64,000 bases of DNA from JBOCEF01 sp047610385 (GCA_047610385.1 JBLGAC010000018.1:1-64000), one strand, 5' to 3'. Counted from the stretch's first letter, positions 1-10,595 are shown. Translations and numbers: made by a program. Notes: generated from the letters alone by a model not told the origin.

Positions 1-3000
1 CCCGGTTGCAGTCACCGCATCGCCCGAGGACGCGACAACCATCGCTCCGTCCGCATCCAGCGTGTCGGCGCCAATCGTGCCAACTGCGTTCGCGGTCATC
101 GTGCCGGTTCCCGCATCGACGCGGGTCAGGGTCATCGCCCCGCCCGCGCCCAGCACCGTGGTACCGTCAACGGTGACGTCGGTTGCGTCGAGCGTGGTGG
201 TCGCCGTCAGGTCCAGCGCGTCGCTGCCGGTCACCCGCAGCACGTCGACCGCGCCTGCGACCGTGGAGAGGTCGATGGCGCCGGTCGCGCCGATATCCGT
301 GCCGATGATGTCGCCGCCCGCAGCGCCGGTCAGGGTTATGCCAGCGTTGACGTCGGTCATGTCCAGCGTGGTTGCTGCATTAAGGTCGATCGCGCCATCC
401 GCGGTCACGTCGCTTGCGTTGATCAGGCCGTCGCTGATGGCCGTGACCGACCCGGCGCCGCCCGCCGCGATGGCGGTCACATCGGCAAGCGTAAGATCGG
501 TCGAATTGACCAGCGAAACATCATTGCCCAGCGCCGACACTGCGCCGCTGAAGACGTTGGCCGCATCGGTGAGGGTGATAGTCCCCAGCTCCGCCGCCTG
601 CACGCTGCCTGAATGGACGCCGGAGATGAGGGTGGCCGTGCCGCCCACGTTGATGAACCCGGTTTGGGCGATATCGGCACCGGTGCCGGTGTTGCCGTCC
701 GCATTTGCGCGCACCAGCAGCGCATTGTTGGCAAAGATCGCGAGGTTGGGGATGAACGTGGCACCGCCCAGGGTTGTGGCGCGCACCGCCGCGAAATTCA
801 GATCGCCCGCGGCCTCGATGGTTGCGGCGCCGTTGGTGGTCAGCATCACGTCGCCGCCAAAGGATGCCAGCGCGCCGTCAGCCGCGGTGGTGATGCTGAC
901 ATCGCCGCCGATGGCGCGGAAATAAGCGTCGTTTGTGACTTCAAGGGCAGCGGTCACAGCTGGCGATGCGACAGCCGCGCCGCTTGATCCGGTCAGCGTC
1001 GCCTGCACCCGGTCGTCCGAGACGCCAGTGACCCCGAACGCGTCCAAACCAATGGTCAGCGCGCCTGCGCCCGCAACCGTGACTGCCGACCCGGGGGAGG
1101 AGAACTCCGCCCCGTCGGTTGCGTCGCGGGTGGTGATGGCACCGTTCACCGCTTCCAGCGTCAGCGCGCCGCCGACTGCGGTGCGCCCCAGATCGATGTC
1201 GCCGCTCAGGGCGTTGATCGTCAGATCTCCGGCGGTGCGCAGCGCGCCGGTGGTGGCACCGCCAGAGATGGTCGCATTCAGCGAAGCCGCCGTGACGTTG
1301 CGCAGTGCCAGCGCCGTGCCACCAGCGGTGATCGCCCCGGCGGAGCCGTTTTCAAGCGTCGTCGACGTGGTCGAACTGGTGTTGAGCACGCCCATCGCAA
1401 AGCGGTCGAGCGTGAGCGCCCCGATCGCGGTCAGATCCGCGGTGCCGCCCGCGACCATGTCGACCAGCGCGATGCCAGCGTCCGAGTCCAGCGTCAGCGC
1501 GCCGGCGGTTTCGATCCGCGTGCCGCTGATCGCGCCGAGCGTGTCGACGACGATGGACCCCGCGGTGACATCCGTGAGGCCAAGCGTGCCGTTCAGAAGG
1601 TTCACGGTCAGCAGATCATCGATCTGGGCGCCGACAATGTTGAACCCGCTAAGATCGACGATGTTTGCAGCCCCGGCGGACAGCGCGACGTTGGTGAAGG
1701 CGTTGCCGCCGTTGGTCAGCAGGACCGCGCCGCGATTGCCCGCGCCGTCATCTTCAATGATGAAGCTGGCCGTGCCTGAGGACACGATCCCGGCAAACTG
1801 GCTGATGTCGCCGGTCGCGCCCGCGTCCGTTCCCGCGCGGATCGTGATGTCGGCGCCCTCAAGCGCGGCGATGGCGATGTCGTTGGCGTCCTCGATCACC
1901 ACATTCATCGGGGTGCCGGCGCCGTCATCGTCGATCACCGCGATTTGCAGGTGGTCGTTTTCAAACCCGCCGCCCACGGCGGTTCCGGCCAGCACGATGG
2001 ATGTGGCGGCGTGCAGCTCGGTGGGGCCGCCGACCGAGATCAGGCGCGTCATCGCCGTGGTGGCCAGCGTCACGTCGGTGATCACGCCGGTCGCCGCGAC
2101 GTCCGTGCTGGGCACGGACAGCGGCAGGTCGGGCGCCGCGACGGTGATGCCGCCCCCGGTGGGGATCAGGCCCGCAAGTGTCGCGTCGTCCAGGGCCGCG
2201 ATGGTTCCGGTGGTGTTGACGTACAGGGCCGACGCGACCTGCAAGAACCCCAGCAGCGCGTCCGCCGCGGTGATGGTCAGGTTGTCGGCCACCAGGCCCG
2301 ACACGGTCGCCGTGCCGCCCGCGGTCAGGGTCGCGTCGGCGCCGCCGGTTTCGATGTTGATCACCGTCAGATCGCCCGGCGCATTCAGGGTCAGCGCGCC
2401 GGTGATCACGCCGTCCTGCAGGGCCAGGCCCGCCGTCGGGGTTCCGAAATCAAGCGTGTCGACCGCAAAGCGCGTGACGCTGACATCGCCGGTCGGATCA
2501 CCCCCCCCGGCGCCGCTCAGCAGCAGCGCTGACGCGATCACGTCCGTGACCGCGATGGCGCCCGTCGCCTCGGCGGAGAGGGTCGCGTCGGCGGCGATGG
2601 CGAAACCGGGCCCGGAGGGCGTGATCCGCGATCCCACCGCGACGCGGGTCATGGTCAGGTCGCCGGCGGCGGACACGAACATCCCCGTCTCGCCCCAGGC
2701 GTCGGTCACGGTCAGCGAGTCGTTGGCGTGGATCTCGATGAACGACCCCGCCGCCGACACCGCGCCGTCGAAATCATGGGTCGCGTTGTTGATCGACACG
2801 CCGCCATAGGTGTCGTCGGACACGTCGGACGTGTTGTTGTCATTCACCGCGGCAAAGGACGCGGTGGTGGCGATGTTGAGCGTGGTTCCCGCGCCATCAT
2901 CGATGTTGCCGGTGGACCGCACGGTCAGGCTGTTGGCAGTCACGTTGCCCAGCGACAGGCCTCCGTCGACACCCAAGGTCACGTCATCGGCCGCGGTCAC

Positions 3001-6000
3001 GGTGACCACGTTGCCGAAGGAATGGGTCGAATTCCCGTCGATCCCGTCGAGGGCCAGATCCCCCGTCAGGTCGAAATTGGCGGTCCCGGTCACGATGATC
3101 GCGTCCAGCGGCACCGCGGTCGGCCCGGCGGTGTCGTCGGGCCCATCGGCAACATCGCCCGCCGCCGCGTCGGTGGTGGTGATCGAGAGCGCGCCAAGCA
3201 CAACCGCGGCGGCGTTCTCAGCGGTGGTTCCGCCGGTTTCGCCGATGGTGGCGCCCGAAGGCGTGACCGTCGCGCCGGGCACGTCGAACACGATGCCGCC
3301 CACGTCGCTGCGAATGGTGAAATCACCGTCCACGCGTGCGGTCACTGCACCGCGCAATTCAACGCTGAGGGTCGGGGTCAGGATCACGTCCTGGTTGCCT
3401 GCGCCAGCAACCAGCGCGCCCGCGCCGGACAACGTGCCAGCGATGAACAGGGCGTTGCCCTGAACCTCTAGGGCGACGCCCGCGGCGACCGGGGTGAAGG
3501 CGGGGCGCGTGATGCCAGCGGTGTCAAAGGACACGCGGTCATCGGTGCTGGGGTTGCCAATGCTGGCAGAGGTGTTGATGCCGAACGTCGTGACGACCAC
3601 GCCGCCGCCAGTGATCTCACTGGGGCCGAACGTCGCCAGATCGGTGGCGTCGCGCATCAGGACCGATCCGCTGGTGGATTCAAGCGCCAGATCACCGGTG
3701 GTGGTCAGCGCGCCGAATTCAATCAGGTTGGTGGTCAGGACACTGAGATCTTCGGCGGCCACGTTGCCGATCAGCGCGCTGTCGGCGGTGATCGTCGCGG
3801 GGGCTGCCGCGGATGTGCCGAGCACCGATCCAGTGATCGTCGCCCGCCCGACCGCAACTGCGAGGTTGAGTCCCTCCATCCGGCTGTTCGAAACCACGAA
3901 TTCGGTCGTGGCCGCGGCGTCCACAGTGACGGCCTGCGCCACGATCATGTTGTTGATCGAACTGACCGCCGCCCCGGTGGCGTCGATATCGAGCGTGCCG
4001 GACAGCGACGAGTCGTCGGCATGAACCTCAGCGGCAGCCATCGACACATTGCGCGCCGTCAGGCCAGAGATGGTCAGTATGCCAGACCCGATCAGCGTCG
4101 CGTCGCCATCAAGCGTGCCCGCCACCACAAAATCGGTTGAGGAGGTGATCGCAGCGTCATGGGCGCGCACGGCGACGTCGGTCAATTCGTTCGCCAGCGT
4201 CATGGTCACGTTGCCGAGCGGACCGCCAGCGCCGTCATCGCCGGTGATCAGCGTCAGATCGGCGGAGACATGGGCCGTGCCAGACTGGGTGATCGACCCG
4301 GCCACGTCCGCATGGGCGCCCGCAGCGATGGCGGCGAACTGGATCTCGGCGCCCGACGCGCCGATGCCACCGATGTCGATGTCGTTCGCGTCCTCAAGCG
4401 CCACGCGCGCGGTGCCGCCAGCGGAGGAGTCGGTGAAGGTGATGGAGGATTTGAAATCGTTCTCAAAGCCCGTGCCCGCGGCGGTTCCCACCAGGAACAT
4501 ATCTTCTGCGGCGTCAAAGCTTGCGGCGCCGTCAACCTCCAGCAACCGTGCGGGGGCGGCGTATGTCGTGGCGCCGTCGGTCACATCGGGGCCCGCTGCG
4601 GCGTCCAGAACCGGGGCGTCGATGGTCACGGCCCCCGGCACGGCGATCGACGCGTCGGCGATGGTCAGGATTGTTCCGGTCGCGGCCACGTCCAGCGTGC
4701 CAGTGGTTCTGATGAAGCCAAGCGCCACGTCGTCCGCAGACAGATCAACGCCATCGGCGATCAGCCCGTCGACAATCATGGTGCCAGTGGTCTGCGCCAG
4801 CGTGACCGTCCCGGTCCCGCCCGCATCCACCGAAGTGACGGTCAGCGCGCCGCTGTCACCGACGGTCAGCCCGCCAGAGCTGACGCCATTGGCGATGTCG
4901 GTGGTGGTCGCGGCGCCGAGCGTGAGGGCGGCGACATCGAAATTCGCGATGCTGACGGCGCCGGTAAGGGCCGTCGCGGTGCCAGAGGTCGAACCCGCGC
5001 CGCCCAGCGTCACATCGGCTGCGATGATGTCAGTGGCGGCGACCGACGTGCCGATGCCCAGCAGATCGCCGGGGGTGTCGATGGTGATGTCCGTGCCCGA
5101 GGCACCCGACTCTGTGCCCACCGCGACCCGCGTCAGGGTCAACGCGCCGCCGCTTTCAAAAGTGGCGGCGGTGGCGGCGTAGGCGTCGACGACATCCAGC
5201 GCGCCGGTGGTGGCGATGGCGATGGTGTTGCCCGAAACGCTCAGATCCCCGGCAAAGCTGGTCGCGCCGTCGGTGAAGGTGATGTCGAAGAACGTATCAT
5301 CCGACACATCGCCCGCGCTTCCGTCGGTGAACGCAAAGAACGCCGCGTCGCCGTTGCTGGTCGCTGCTGTGGTGATCACCGGGCCGCTGCCGTCGGTGAT
5401 GGCGCCCCCGGCGGTGATGGTCATCGTATCGGCGGAAATCCCGAGGCTGAGCGCCCCGTCATCCACATAGGTCAGCGCTCCGGTCACCGTGCCGGTCAGC
5501 GCGCCCACCGTGTTGGTCGTATTGCCCAAGGCAGCCGTGCCGGTCACGCCCAGCACAAGGCCGCCCGCATTCACCGGCCCGCCCGAAGTCAGGTTGCCGC
5601 CGGTGGTCACGGTCAGCAGCCCCGCTGTCGTATAGGCCAGCGACAGGCCGGTGGTGGTCTCAAACGTGCCGATATTGCCTGCGGACCCCGCGAGCGAGAT
5701 GAAGCTGTTGGCCCCATCGTCCAGCACGGCATCATCGGCCACGTTCAGCACCAGCGCACCGCCAGTGATCGCGCCCGACTGGGTCAAGTCATTCCCAGCC
5801 CCGGAGACGGTGATCGCGGTTGATCCGGTAAAGGCCGACGCCCCCAGATCCAGCGTCGCCGCGGTGGTGAAGCTGGATGCCGCGCCGGTGGTGGCGGTCA
5901 AGCCGGTGAAGCTGTTGGTCGCCTCGGTCAGCGTGGTCACATCGGCCACGTTCAGCACCAGCGCGCCGCTGGTGATCGCGCCCGACTGGGTCAGGTCGTT

Positions 6001-8607
6001 GCCAGCCCCGGAGACGGTGATCGCGGTTGCCCCGGTGAAGGCCGATGCCCCCAGATCCAGCGTCGCGGCGGTGTTGAAGCTGGATGCCGCACCGGTGGAT
6101 CCGCTGAGGCCGGTGAAGCTGTTGCCGCCCAGGGTCAGCGTGGTCGCACCGTCCACGTTCAGCACCAGCGCGCTGCCGGTGATCGCGCCCGACTGGGTCA
6201 GGCCGTTGCCAGCACCGGAGACGGTGATCGCGGTTGATCCGGTGAAGGCCGATGCCCCCAGAATCAGCGTCGTAGCGGTGGTGAAGCTTGATGCCGCGCC
6301 GGTGGTGGCGGTCAGGTTGCTGAAGGTGTTGCCGGCCCGGGTCAGCGTCGCTGCGCCCGCGATGTTCAGCGTCAGCGCTGAGGAAATATCCGTGCTTTGC
6401 GTCAGCGCGCCCGTGCCAGACGCCGCGGTGGTGGTCACATTCATCGACGTGGGCACGGTGGTTGCGAAGCCCAGATCCAGATCGCCGCTATTGACCAATT
6501 CGAACGTGCCGGAGGTGGTTCCGTCCACGCCGCCGATCAGGTTGGTCGCCTCGGTCAGTGCGACGTTGCCGTCCACCGCCAAGGTCAGGGTGCTGGCGAT
6601 CACGGCATCGCCCGCGTTCGTGGTCACGGATTCCAAGCCGCCTGAGGTGGTCAGCGCGATGGTGTTGGCACCCGCGTTGAAGCCAAACGCCACCGTCTGG
6701 CCCAACGTAAAGGACGCGTTGCCACCCGCGGACCCAGACAGCGCCAGGATGTCATTGGTGTGGGTCGTCAAATCCACCCCGGCAAAGGACGTGAAATTGG
6801 CCGACGTGTCGCCGATGGCGGTGAAATCGCCCGCCTGGGTGATGGCGCCCGCAAGCGTCACGAAGCTGGCCGCCGCGGTCCCCGTCAGGGTCGTGGTCGG
6901 CAGCAGCAGCGCGCCACCCGACGTGAAGGTGGAGTTGCCCTCCACCGTCAGCAGGTCGCTTGCGCCGACGGTCATGATCAGCCCGGTCGTGCCGGTGACA
7001 TTGCTGCCGCTCTCGACGGTGATGCCGCCGGTTCCGTTGGCGGCGTTGCCACCGGATCCGCTGAAATCATGGTCCGCGGACAGGGTGATCGACCCAGCGG
7101 TTTCCAGCGAGGCTTCGACGATGATGTGGTCGCCCGCACGCAGCGTGATGTTGACAGTGGCCGCTGCATTGACTGCGTCGATGACGGTGATGTCGTCGCG
7201 GGCCTCAAGGATCAGGTTGGTGCCTGCAACGAGGTTGCTGATGTTGTCGGCACCGATCCTGGTGGTGCCGCCGCCCGCAACGCTGACATCTACTGCAGGG
7301 CCGCCACCCGAATTGACGATTTCAATATTGTGCGGGTCGATCAGCAACGTGCCGGTGGCCCCCAGCGGTGCCAGCGTGATCACGCTGCCCCAGAAGCCGA
7401 CCGTGCCTGCGGCCGAGACCTCAACAAAGCCGCCATCGCCGCCGAAATCACCGCCACGCGCCGAAATATCGCCGGCAAAACCGGTGAAATCGGTGGCCCA
7501 CAGCGTGACCAGCCCGCCATCCGAATTGCCCAGCCCGTCGGCGGCGATGGTTGCGCCTGCCTCCATGGCGACGTGGTCGGCGCGTCGACCGGTCCCGCGC
7601 AGCCCGCCGCCAAGCGCGACCGTGCCGCCGCCATTGGTGCCCGACACGTCGATGGACGCGCCTGTCTTCATGGTGACCGTGTCGCCGCGCACGTCAACCG
7701 TGCCGCCGGCTGCGGAAATCACGCCTGACACCACGGTGGTCCGGCCTTCGATCGCGACCTGGCCCAGATGCCCGTCCACCGCGCCCGCCGTGATGGTGCC
7801 GCCCGCGGTCACGAGGCTTTCCAGCGCCGCGGCGGTTTCTTCGGCCGAGATCACCACATAGCTGCCGCCAGCGTCGATCAGGCCGGTGTTGGAGGCGCTG
7901 ACCGCTGCGGCGGTGCCGGCCGACGTCTCCAGCGCAAGGATGCCCTCGCCGCCAGACACGTCCACCGCAAAGGTCTGGCGACCTTCAATGGCCACGGCGC
8001 CGACACGGCCATAGATCACGCCCTCGTTTGAGGCATGGGCGCCAACCAGCGCGGCCAACCCGGCCTCGCCAAAGGTGATCGCGCCTTTGTTGACCACCGA
8101 CGCGCCGGGCTTGCCAGCAATGTCGAAGGTGTTGGACCCGGCCATGAACTTGCCGGTGTCGATGTCTGAGGTGGTGGCGATCAGGCCGCCGACATTCACC
8201 CGCGCGGTGTCGTGGAACGTGATGCCGCTGCGGTTGATGACCCACAGGTTGCCGTTCGCTTCAAGCGCGCCGCGGAAATTGGTCGGATCGTCGCTGAGAA
8301 CCCGGGCGATGTGGACCGAATCCGCCCCCGGCTGCACAACCCGCACCGTTTCACTGACCGAGGTGTCGAGGCTGTCCCATTCACTGCCCGCGCGCGCAGA
8401 GCGCTGCGTGATCGTGGTGACCGGCCCCGCCTGCGCGATCGATGCGTCCCCGGCCACGATCCTGCCGCCCGTTGGCCCGGCGAACGCTGCGCCCGGCGCG
8501 ATCGCCGCCGCGGCCACCAAAGCTGAACTGGCCCAAAGCCGCCTGCGCCCGGGAAGCACGGCGGTTGCGGATGAACCGAAGGGCGGGACAATGCTGTGAT
8601 GGGTCAT
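1..8607 (-). CDS. TpsA exoprotein (filamentous haemagglutinin family), 3' end outside window
   Basis: One minus-strand frame is open from ATG 8607 (GAGGA nine bases upstream) to the window edge: 2869 codons with no stop. Residues 1-43 form a long signal peptide (basic n-region with RRR near 21-23, hydrophobic core, cleavage probably after AFA). Residues about 44-180 fit the haemagglutination-activity/TPS domain, with WVINRSGITF near 122-131 in place of the classical NPNGI. The rest is Gly/Ala/Thr/Asp/Val-rich with short strand-turn periodicity, very little Lys and essentially no Cys that I saw, as expected for a secreted right-handed beta-helix. Residues about 763-969 contain three 69-residue tandem repeats. 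The TpsB gene ends 25 bp upstream, so the two are probably co-transcribed and the product is exported across the outer membrane. Whether it is an adhesin, a contact-dependent toxin or a matrix protein cannot be decided without the C-terminus. Confidence 0.93.
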   Translation of the reverse strand, partial: MTHHSIVPPFGSSATAVLPGRRRLWASSALVAAAAIAPGAAFAGPTGGRIVAGDASIAQAGPVTTITQRSARAGSEWDSLDTSVSETVRVVQPGADSVHIARVLSDDPTNFRGALEANGNLWVINRSGITFHDTARVNVGGLIATTSDIDTGKFMAGSNTFDIAGKPGASVVNKGAITFGEAGLAALVGAHASNEGVIYGRVGAVAIEGRQTFAVDVSGGEGILALETSAGTAAAVSASNTGLIDAGGSYVVISAEETAAALESLVTAGGTITAGAVDGHLGQVAIEGRTTVVSGVISAAGGTVDVRGDTVTMKTGASIDVSGTNGGGTVALGGGLRGTGRRADHVAMEAGATIAADGLGNSDGGLVTLWATDFTGFAGDISARGGDFGGDGGFVEVSAAGTVGFWGSVITLAPLGATGTLLIDPHNIEIVNSGGGPAVDVSVAGGGTTRIGADNISNLVAGTNLILEARDDITVIDAVNAAATVNITLRAGDHIIVEASLETAGSITLSADHDFSGSGGNAANGTGGITVESGSNVTGTTGLIMTVGASDLLTVEGNSTFTSGGALLLPTTTLTGTAAASFVTLAGAITQAGDFTAIGDTSANFTSFAGVDLTTHTNDILALSGSAGGNASFTLGQTVAFGFNAGANTIALTTSGGLESVTTNAGDAVIASTLTLAVDGNVALTEATNLIGGVDGTTSGTFELVNSGDLDLGFATTVPTSMNVTTTAASGTGALTQSTDISSALTLNIAGAATLTRAGNTFSNLTATTGAASSFTTATTLILGASAFTGSTAITVSGAGNGLTQSGAITGSALVLNVDGATTLTLGGNSFTGLSGSTGAASSFNTAATLDLGASAFTGATAITVSGAGNDLTQSGAITSGALVLNVADVTTLTEATNSFTGLTATTGAASSFTTAATLDLGASAFTGSTAITVSGAGNDLTQSGAITGGALVLNVADDAVLDDGANSFISLAGSAGNIGTFETTTGLSLAYTTAGLLTVTTGGNLTSGGPVNAGGLVLGVTGTAALGNTTNTVGALTGTVTGALTYVDDGALSLGISADTMTITAGGAITDGSGPVITTAATSNGDAAFFAFTDGSAGDVSDDTFFDITFTDGATSFAGDLSVSGNTIAIATTGALDVVDAYAATAATFESGGALTLTRVAVGTESGASGTDITIDTPGDLLGIGTSVAATDIIAADVTLGGAGSTSGTATALTGAVSIANFDVAALTLGAATTTDIANGVSSGGLTVGDSGALTVTSVDAGGTGTVTLAQTTGTMIVDGLIADGVDLSADDVALGFIRTTGTLDVAATGTILTIADASIAVPGAVTIDAPVLDAAAGPDVTDGATTYAAPARLLEVDGAASFDAAEDMFLVGTAAGTGFENDFKSSITFTDSSAGGTARVALEDANDIDIGGIGASGAEIQFAAIAAGAHADVAGSITQSGTAHVSADLTLITGDDGAGGPLGNVTMTLANELTDVAVRAHDAAITSSTDFVVAGTLDGDATLIGSGILTISGLTARNVSMAAAEVHADDSSLSGTLDIDATGAAVSSINNMIVAQAVTVDAAATTEFVVSNSRMEGLNLAVAVGRATITGSVLGTSAAAPATITADSALIGNVAAEDLSVLTTNLIEFGALTTTGDLALESTSGSVLMRDATDLATFGPSEITGGGVVVTTFGINTSASIGNPSTDDRVSFDTAGITRPAFTPVAAGVALEVQGNALFIAGTLSGAGALVAGAGNQDVILTPTLSVELRGAVTARVDGDFTIRSDVGGIVFDVPGATVTPSGATIGETGGTTAENAAAVVLGALSITTTDAAAGDVADGPDDTAGPTAVPLDAIIVTGTANFDLTGDLALDGIDGNSTHSFGNVVTVTAADDVTLGVDGGLSLGNVTANSLTVRSTGNIDDGAGTTLNIATTASFAAVNDNNTSDVSDDTYGGVSINNATHDFDGAVSAAGSFIEIHANDSLTVTDAWGETGMFVSAAGDLTMTRVAVGSRITPSGPGFAIAADATLSAEATGAIAVTDVIASALLLSGAGGGDPTGDVSVTRFAVDTLDFGTPTAGLALQDGVITGALTLNAPGDLTVINIETGGADATLTAGGTATVSGLVADNLTITAADALLGFLQVASALYVNTTGTIAALDDATLAGLIPTGGGITVAAPDLPLSVPSTDVAATGVITDVTLATTAMTRLISVGGPTELHAATSIVLAGTAVGGGFENDHLQIAVIDDDGAGTPMNVVIEDANDIAIAALEGADITIRAGTDAGATGDISQFAGIVSSGTASFIIEDDGAGNRGAVLLTNGGNAFTNVALSAGAANIVDLSGFNIVGAQIDDLLTVNLLNGTLGLTDVTAGSIVVDTLGAISGTRIETAGALTLDSDAGIALVDMVAGGTADLTAIGALTLDRFAMGVLNTSSTTSTTLENGSAGAITAGGTALALRNVTAASLNATISGGATTGALRTAGDLTINALSGDIDLGRTAVGGALTLEAVNGAITTRDATDGAEFSSPGSAVTVAGAGALTIGLDAFGVTGVSDDRVQATLTGSSGAAVASPAVTAALEVTNDAYFRAIGGDVSITTAADGALASFGGDVMLTTNGAATIEAAGDLNFAAVRATTLGGATFIPNLAIFANNALLVRANADGNTGTGADIAQTGFINVGGTATLISGVHSGSVQAAELGTITLTDAANVFSGAVSALGNDVSLVNSTDLTLADVTAIAAGGAGSVTAISDGLINASDVTADGAIDLNAATTLDMTDVNAGITLTGAAGGDIIGTDIGATGAIDLSTVAGAVDVLRVTGSDALDLTATTTLDATDVTVDGTTVLGAGGAMTLTRVDAGTGTMTANAVGTIGADTLDADGAMVVASSGDAVTATG
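5702..6343 (-). repeat. 207-bp tandem repeat inside tpsA (3 units plus a partial)
   Basis: Units begin at 5702, 5909 and 6116, exactly 207 bp apart, and a partial fourth starts at 6323. Each unit encodes 69 residues in the TpsA frame. Units share long identical blocks and differ by scattered substitutions, so this is a recent in-frame duplication of one beta-helix module. The repeat can expand or contract without breaking the reading frame. Confidence 0.9.
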
Positions 8608-8632
8608 GATCTTTGGTCCTCGCCGGGAAGGT

Positions 8633-10402
8633 TCAGAAACGTTGGGTCAGGCTGAAAAAGAAGCGCGGGTCTTTGGACACGTTCCGTGCCAGCGCCGGGC
8701 CGATTGGATTGGCCACCTCAAGTTCAAGATTGGTGCGTTGATAGCTCAGGCGCAAACCCACGCCGACTGAGGCAACGTCGGATTGAACAAGCGGGCTGTC
8801 TTCGTTGAATTTCAGTTCGGCATAATCGGCGAAGGCATAGAATTGCATGCCCAGTTCATTGCCCTGAATGGTGGTTTCTTGGTCATAGCGAAGCTCTCCG
8901 TAGACCATGTAGCCATAGTCGCCCGACAGCTCCGACGGGTCATAGGCCTTGCCGTAAAGCCCGCCACCCGCGGCGATCTGATCGCCCACCAGCAGCTTGT
9001 CGTTGGTGAACTGCGCCGCGGCGCGGGTCAGCAGGCTGAACCGGTCGAACAGGGCCTGTGACCGCTCCAGCTCAAGCCGCACCACGGTGAAATCGCCCGA
9101 CCCGCCGACACGCGACACGGCGGTGTCCGCGGCGGTGGAGGCGCCGAGCATTTCGAACCCGTTGCGGACCTCTATGCTGCCAGAGGTATAACCGCCCTCG
9201 TCGCGCGCCAGCCCGCGCAGGCGCATCCAGCCCGTTGCGGTGGTGTCGTCCGACAGCGTGGACCCGGTGTTCAGCTCGCTGATCGAGTTGTTCCACGTAA
9301 ACCCTGCCGCGCCCCAAATTGACAGCGAGCGGGACCGCATCAGCGGGTGCTCGGCCATCAGCGCGAGCTCCATCTCCTCGCTGCTCAGGCCCAGGGCCGT
9401 CAGTTCGTCTCCGGGCGCTGAGGCGGACCACAGCGCGCGGCCTTCGACCATGGTCGCGCCCGTCCCAAACCAGCCGCGCTGGGTCAGCTGCACGGTGTTG
9501 CGTTCTTCCAGATCCAGCCCGTCACTGTCGCCAAGCGAATTGAACAGCGCCAATTCGGTGGTCGCGGCATAGCTGTTCCACGAATTCAGCGAGAAAATTG
9601 CGCCGGTCAGCACCGGGCCAAGCGCCGGGGCCTGCCGGTTGTCCGCAAAAATGACCGCGTCCCAAGTGCGGTGTTCGACATTCATCGACAGGCGCAATTC
9701 GCCCGGCGCGTCGCCGGGGGACGGCACGAAGGTTGCGCGCCGCACGCCGGGAATGTCTGAGGCGAGCAGGGACGCGCGCTCCAGATCTTGCAGGCGCGGG
9801 TTGCGCAGGCCTTCCAGCGGGCGGACGATCTGCGCCAAAGCGGCGAACATCGCGGGCCCTTCGGCGCCGTCAGGGGCGGTGATTTCAACGCTTGTGATCG
9901 TGACGCCGGTGACCGGCAGCGTCAGCAGCCGTCCGTCCGCGCCGTCGCTGTCGCGGGTTGCCATCGGATCGCCAACACTGGTGAATAGATACCCGTCGGC
10001 GCGCAGCAGGGCCTTGAGCCGTTCAACCGCCTTCAGGATGTCCGCGATCGAAGGCGAGGTCCCAGCCAAGCTGGCCACTTCGGCGCGAATTCTGTCAACG
10101 GGCAGGCCAGAGTCTGGGCCAAGCGGCATGCCGTCGCGTCCCACCACGCTGACCGCAGTGACGTTCACGATCTGCGTGTCCGCGCCTTCGGGCAGGGGGC
10201 TGGGCGCAGGGGTGTCTGGCGGCGCTGCCAGCGCGCCCGGTTCGGGCTGCAACCTGCGTTCAAGTTCCTGTGCCTGCTGCGCGCCTGTTTGCTGCGCGGA
10301 CACCGATCCGGAGGCGCAAAGCATGGCGGCGATCACGGCCAGCGAAACCAAATGAATGGATGGCGCTCGCCCCAAAGCGTGCGTCTCGGTTCCGATCAAC
10401 AT
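8633..10402 (-). CDS. TpsB outer-membrane transporter (ShlB/FhaC/HecB family)
   Basis: 589 residues from ATG 10402, chosen because AGGGGGA lies about five bases upstream; an in-frame TTG at 10417 is less likely. Residues 1-37 form a signal peptide ending VSAQ. A proline-rich linker follows, then one POTRA-like segment (about 50-130, containing GDGYLF-type turn residues at RADGYLF), then a C-terminal region of alternating strands ending in Phe, as expected for a 16-strand barrel recognised by the BAM complex. Family members secrete a single cognate TpsA partner, and the giant TpsA gene starts 25 bp downstream on the same strand. Usual family length is about 550-600 residues, so the protein looks complete. 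Only one clear POTRA is visible to me; a second may be present but divergent. Confidence 0.92.
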   Translation of the reverse strand: MLIGTETHALGRAPSIHLVSLAVIAAMLCASGSVSAQQTGAQQAQELERRLQPEPGALAAPPDTPAPSPLPEGADTQIVNVTAVSVVGRDGMPLGPDSGLPVDRIRAEVASLAGTSPSIADILKAVERLKALLRADGYLFTSVGDPMATRDSDGADGRLLTLPVTGVTITSVEITAPDGAEGPAMFAALAQIVRPLEGLRNPRLQDLERASLLASDIPGVRRATFVPSPGDAPGELRLSMNVEHRTWDAVIFADNRQAPALGPVLTGAIFSLNSWNSYAATTELALFNSLGDSDGLDLEERNTVQLTQRGWFGTGATMVEGRALWSASAPGDELTALGLSSEEMELALMAEHPLMRSRSLSIWGAAGFTWNNSISELNTGSTLSDDTTATGWMRLRGLARDEGGYTSGSIEVRNGFEMLGASTAADTAVSRVGGSGDFTVVRLELERSQALFDRFSLLTRAAAQFTNDKLLVGDQIAAGGGLYGKAYDPSELSGDYGYMVYGELRYDQETTIQGNELGMQFYAFADYAELKFNEDSPLVQSDVASVGVGLRLSYQRTNLELEVANPIGPALARNVSKDPRFFFSLTQRF

Positions 10403-10524
10403 GGCGTCCCCCTGCAACAGCGTCTTAAGTCTCTAATTTCGTTTGAGCATACACATTGGAAAGCTCAACCCACCGACAATGCGCGGAAACGACGGCTCAG
10501 TAAACGAAAATTGCGCAAAATGAT

Positions 10525-10556
10525 TGCGCCCGCAGAACCGAAGTCCCACGGGCGCA
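10525..10556 (-). terminator. Possible terminator after the first OmpA-like gene
   Basis: Arms TGCGCCCG and CGGGCGCA (8 bp, perfect) flank a 16-base loop. On the minus strand the hairpin lies 39 bp after the stop of the OmpA-like gene and is followed by a T-rich stretch. If real, it separates ompA-like transcription from tpsBA, whose promoter would then lie between 10403 and 10525. The long loop lowers confidence. Confidence 0.4.
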
Positions 10557-10595
10557 CATGAATGGCCGGATTTGGTTGGGTTCAGATTGCGTCGA

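Noticed and set aside
62..8599. Long plus-strand frames and several minus-strand frames over 1-8600
   Set aside because: They are Ala/Pro/Val/Ser or Arg/Gly/Asp-rich shadows of the 2869-codon TpsA frame, which has a start, a ribosome site, a signal peptide and a TPS domain.
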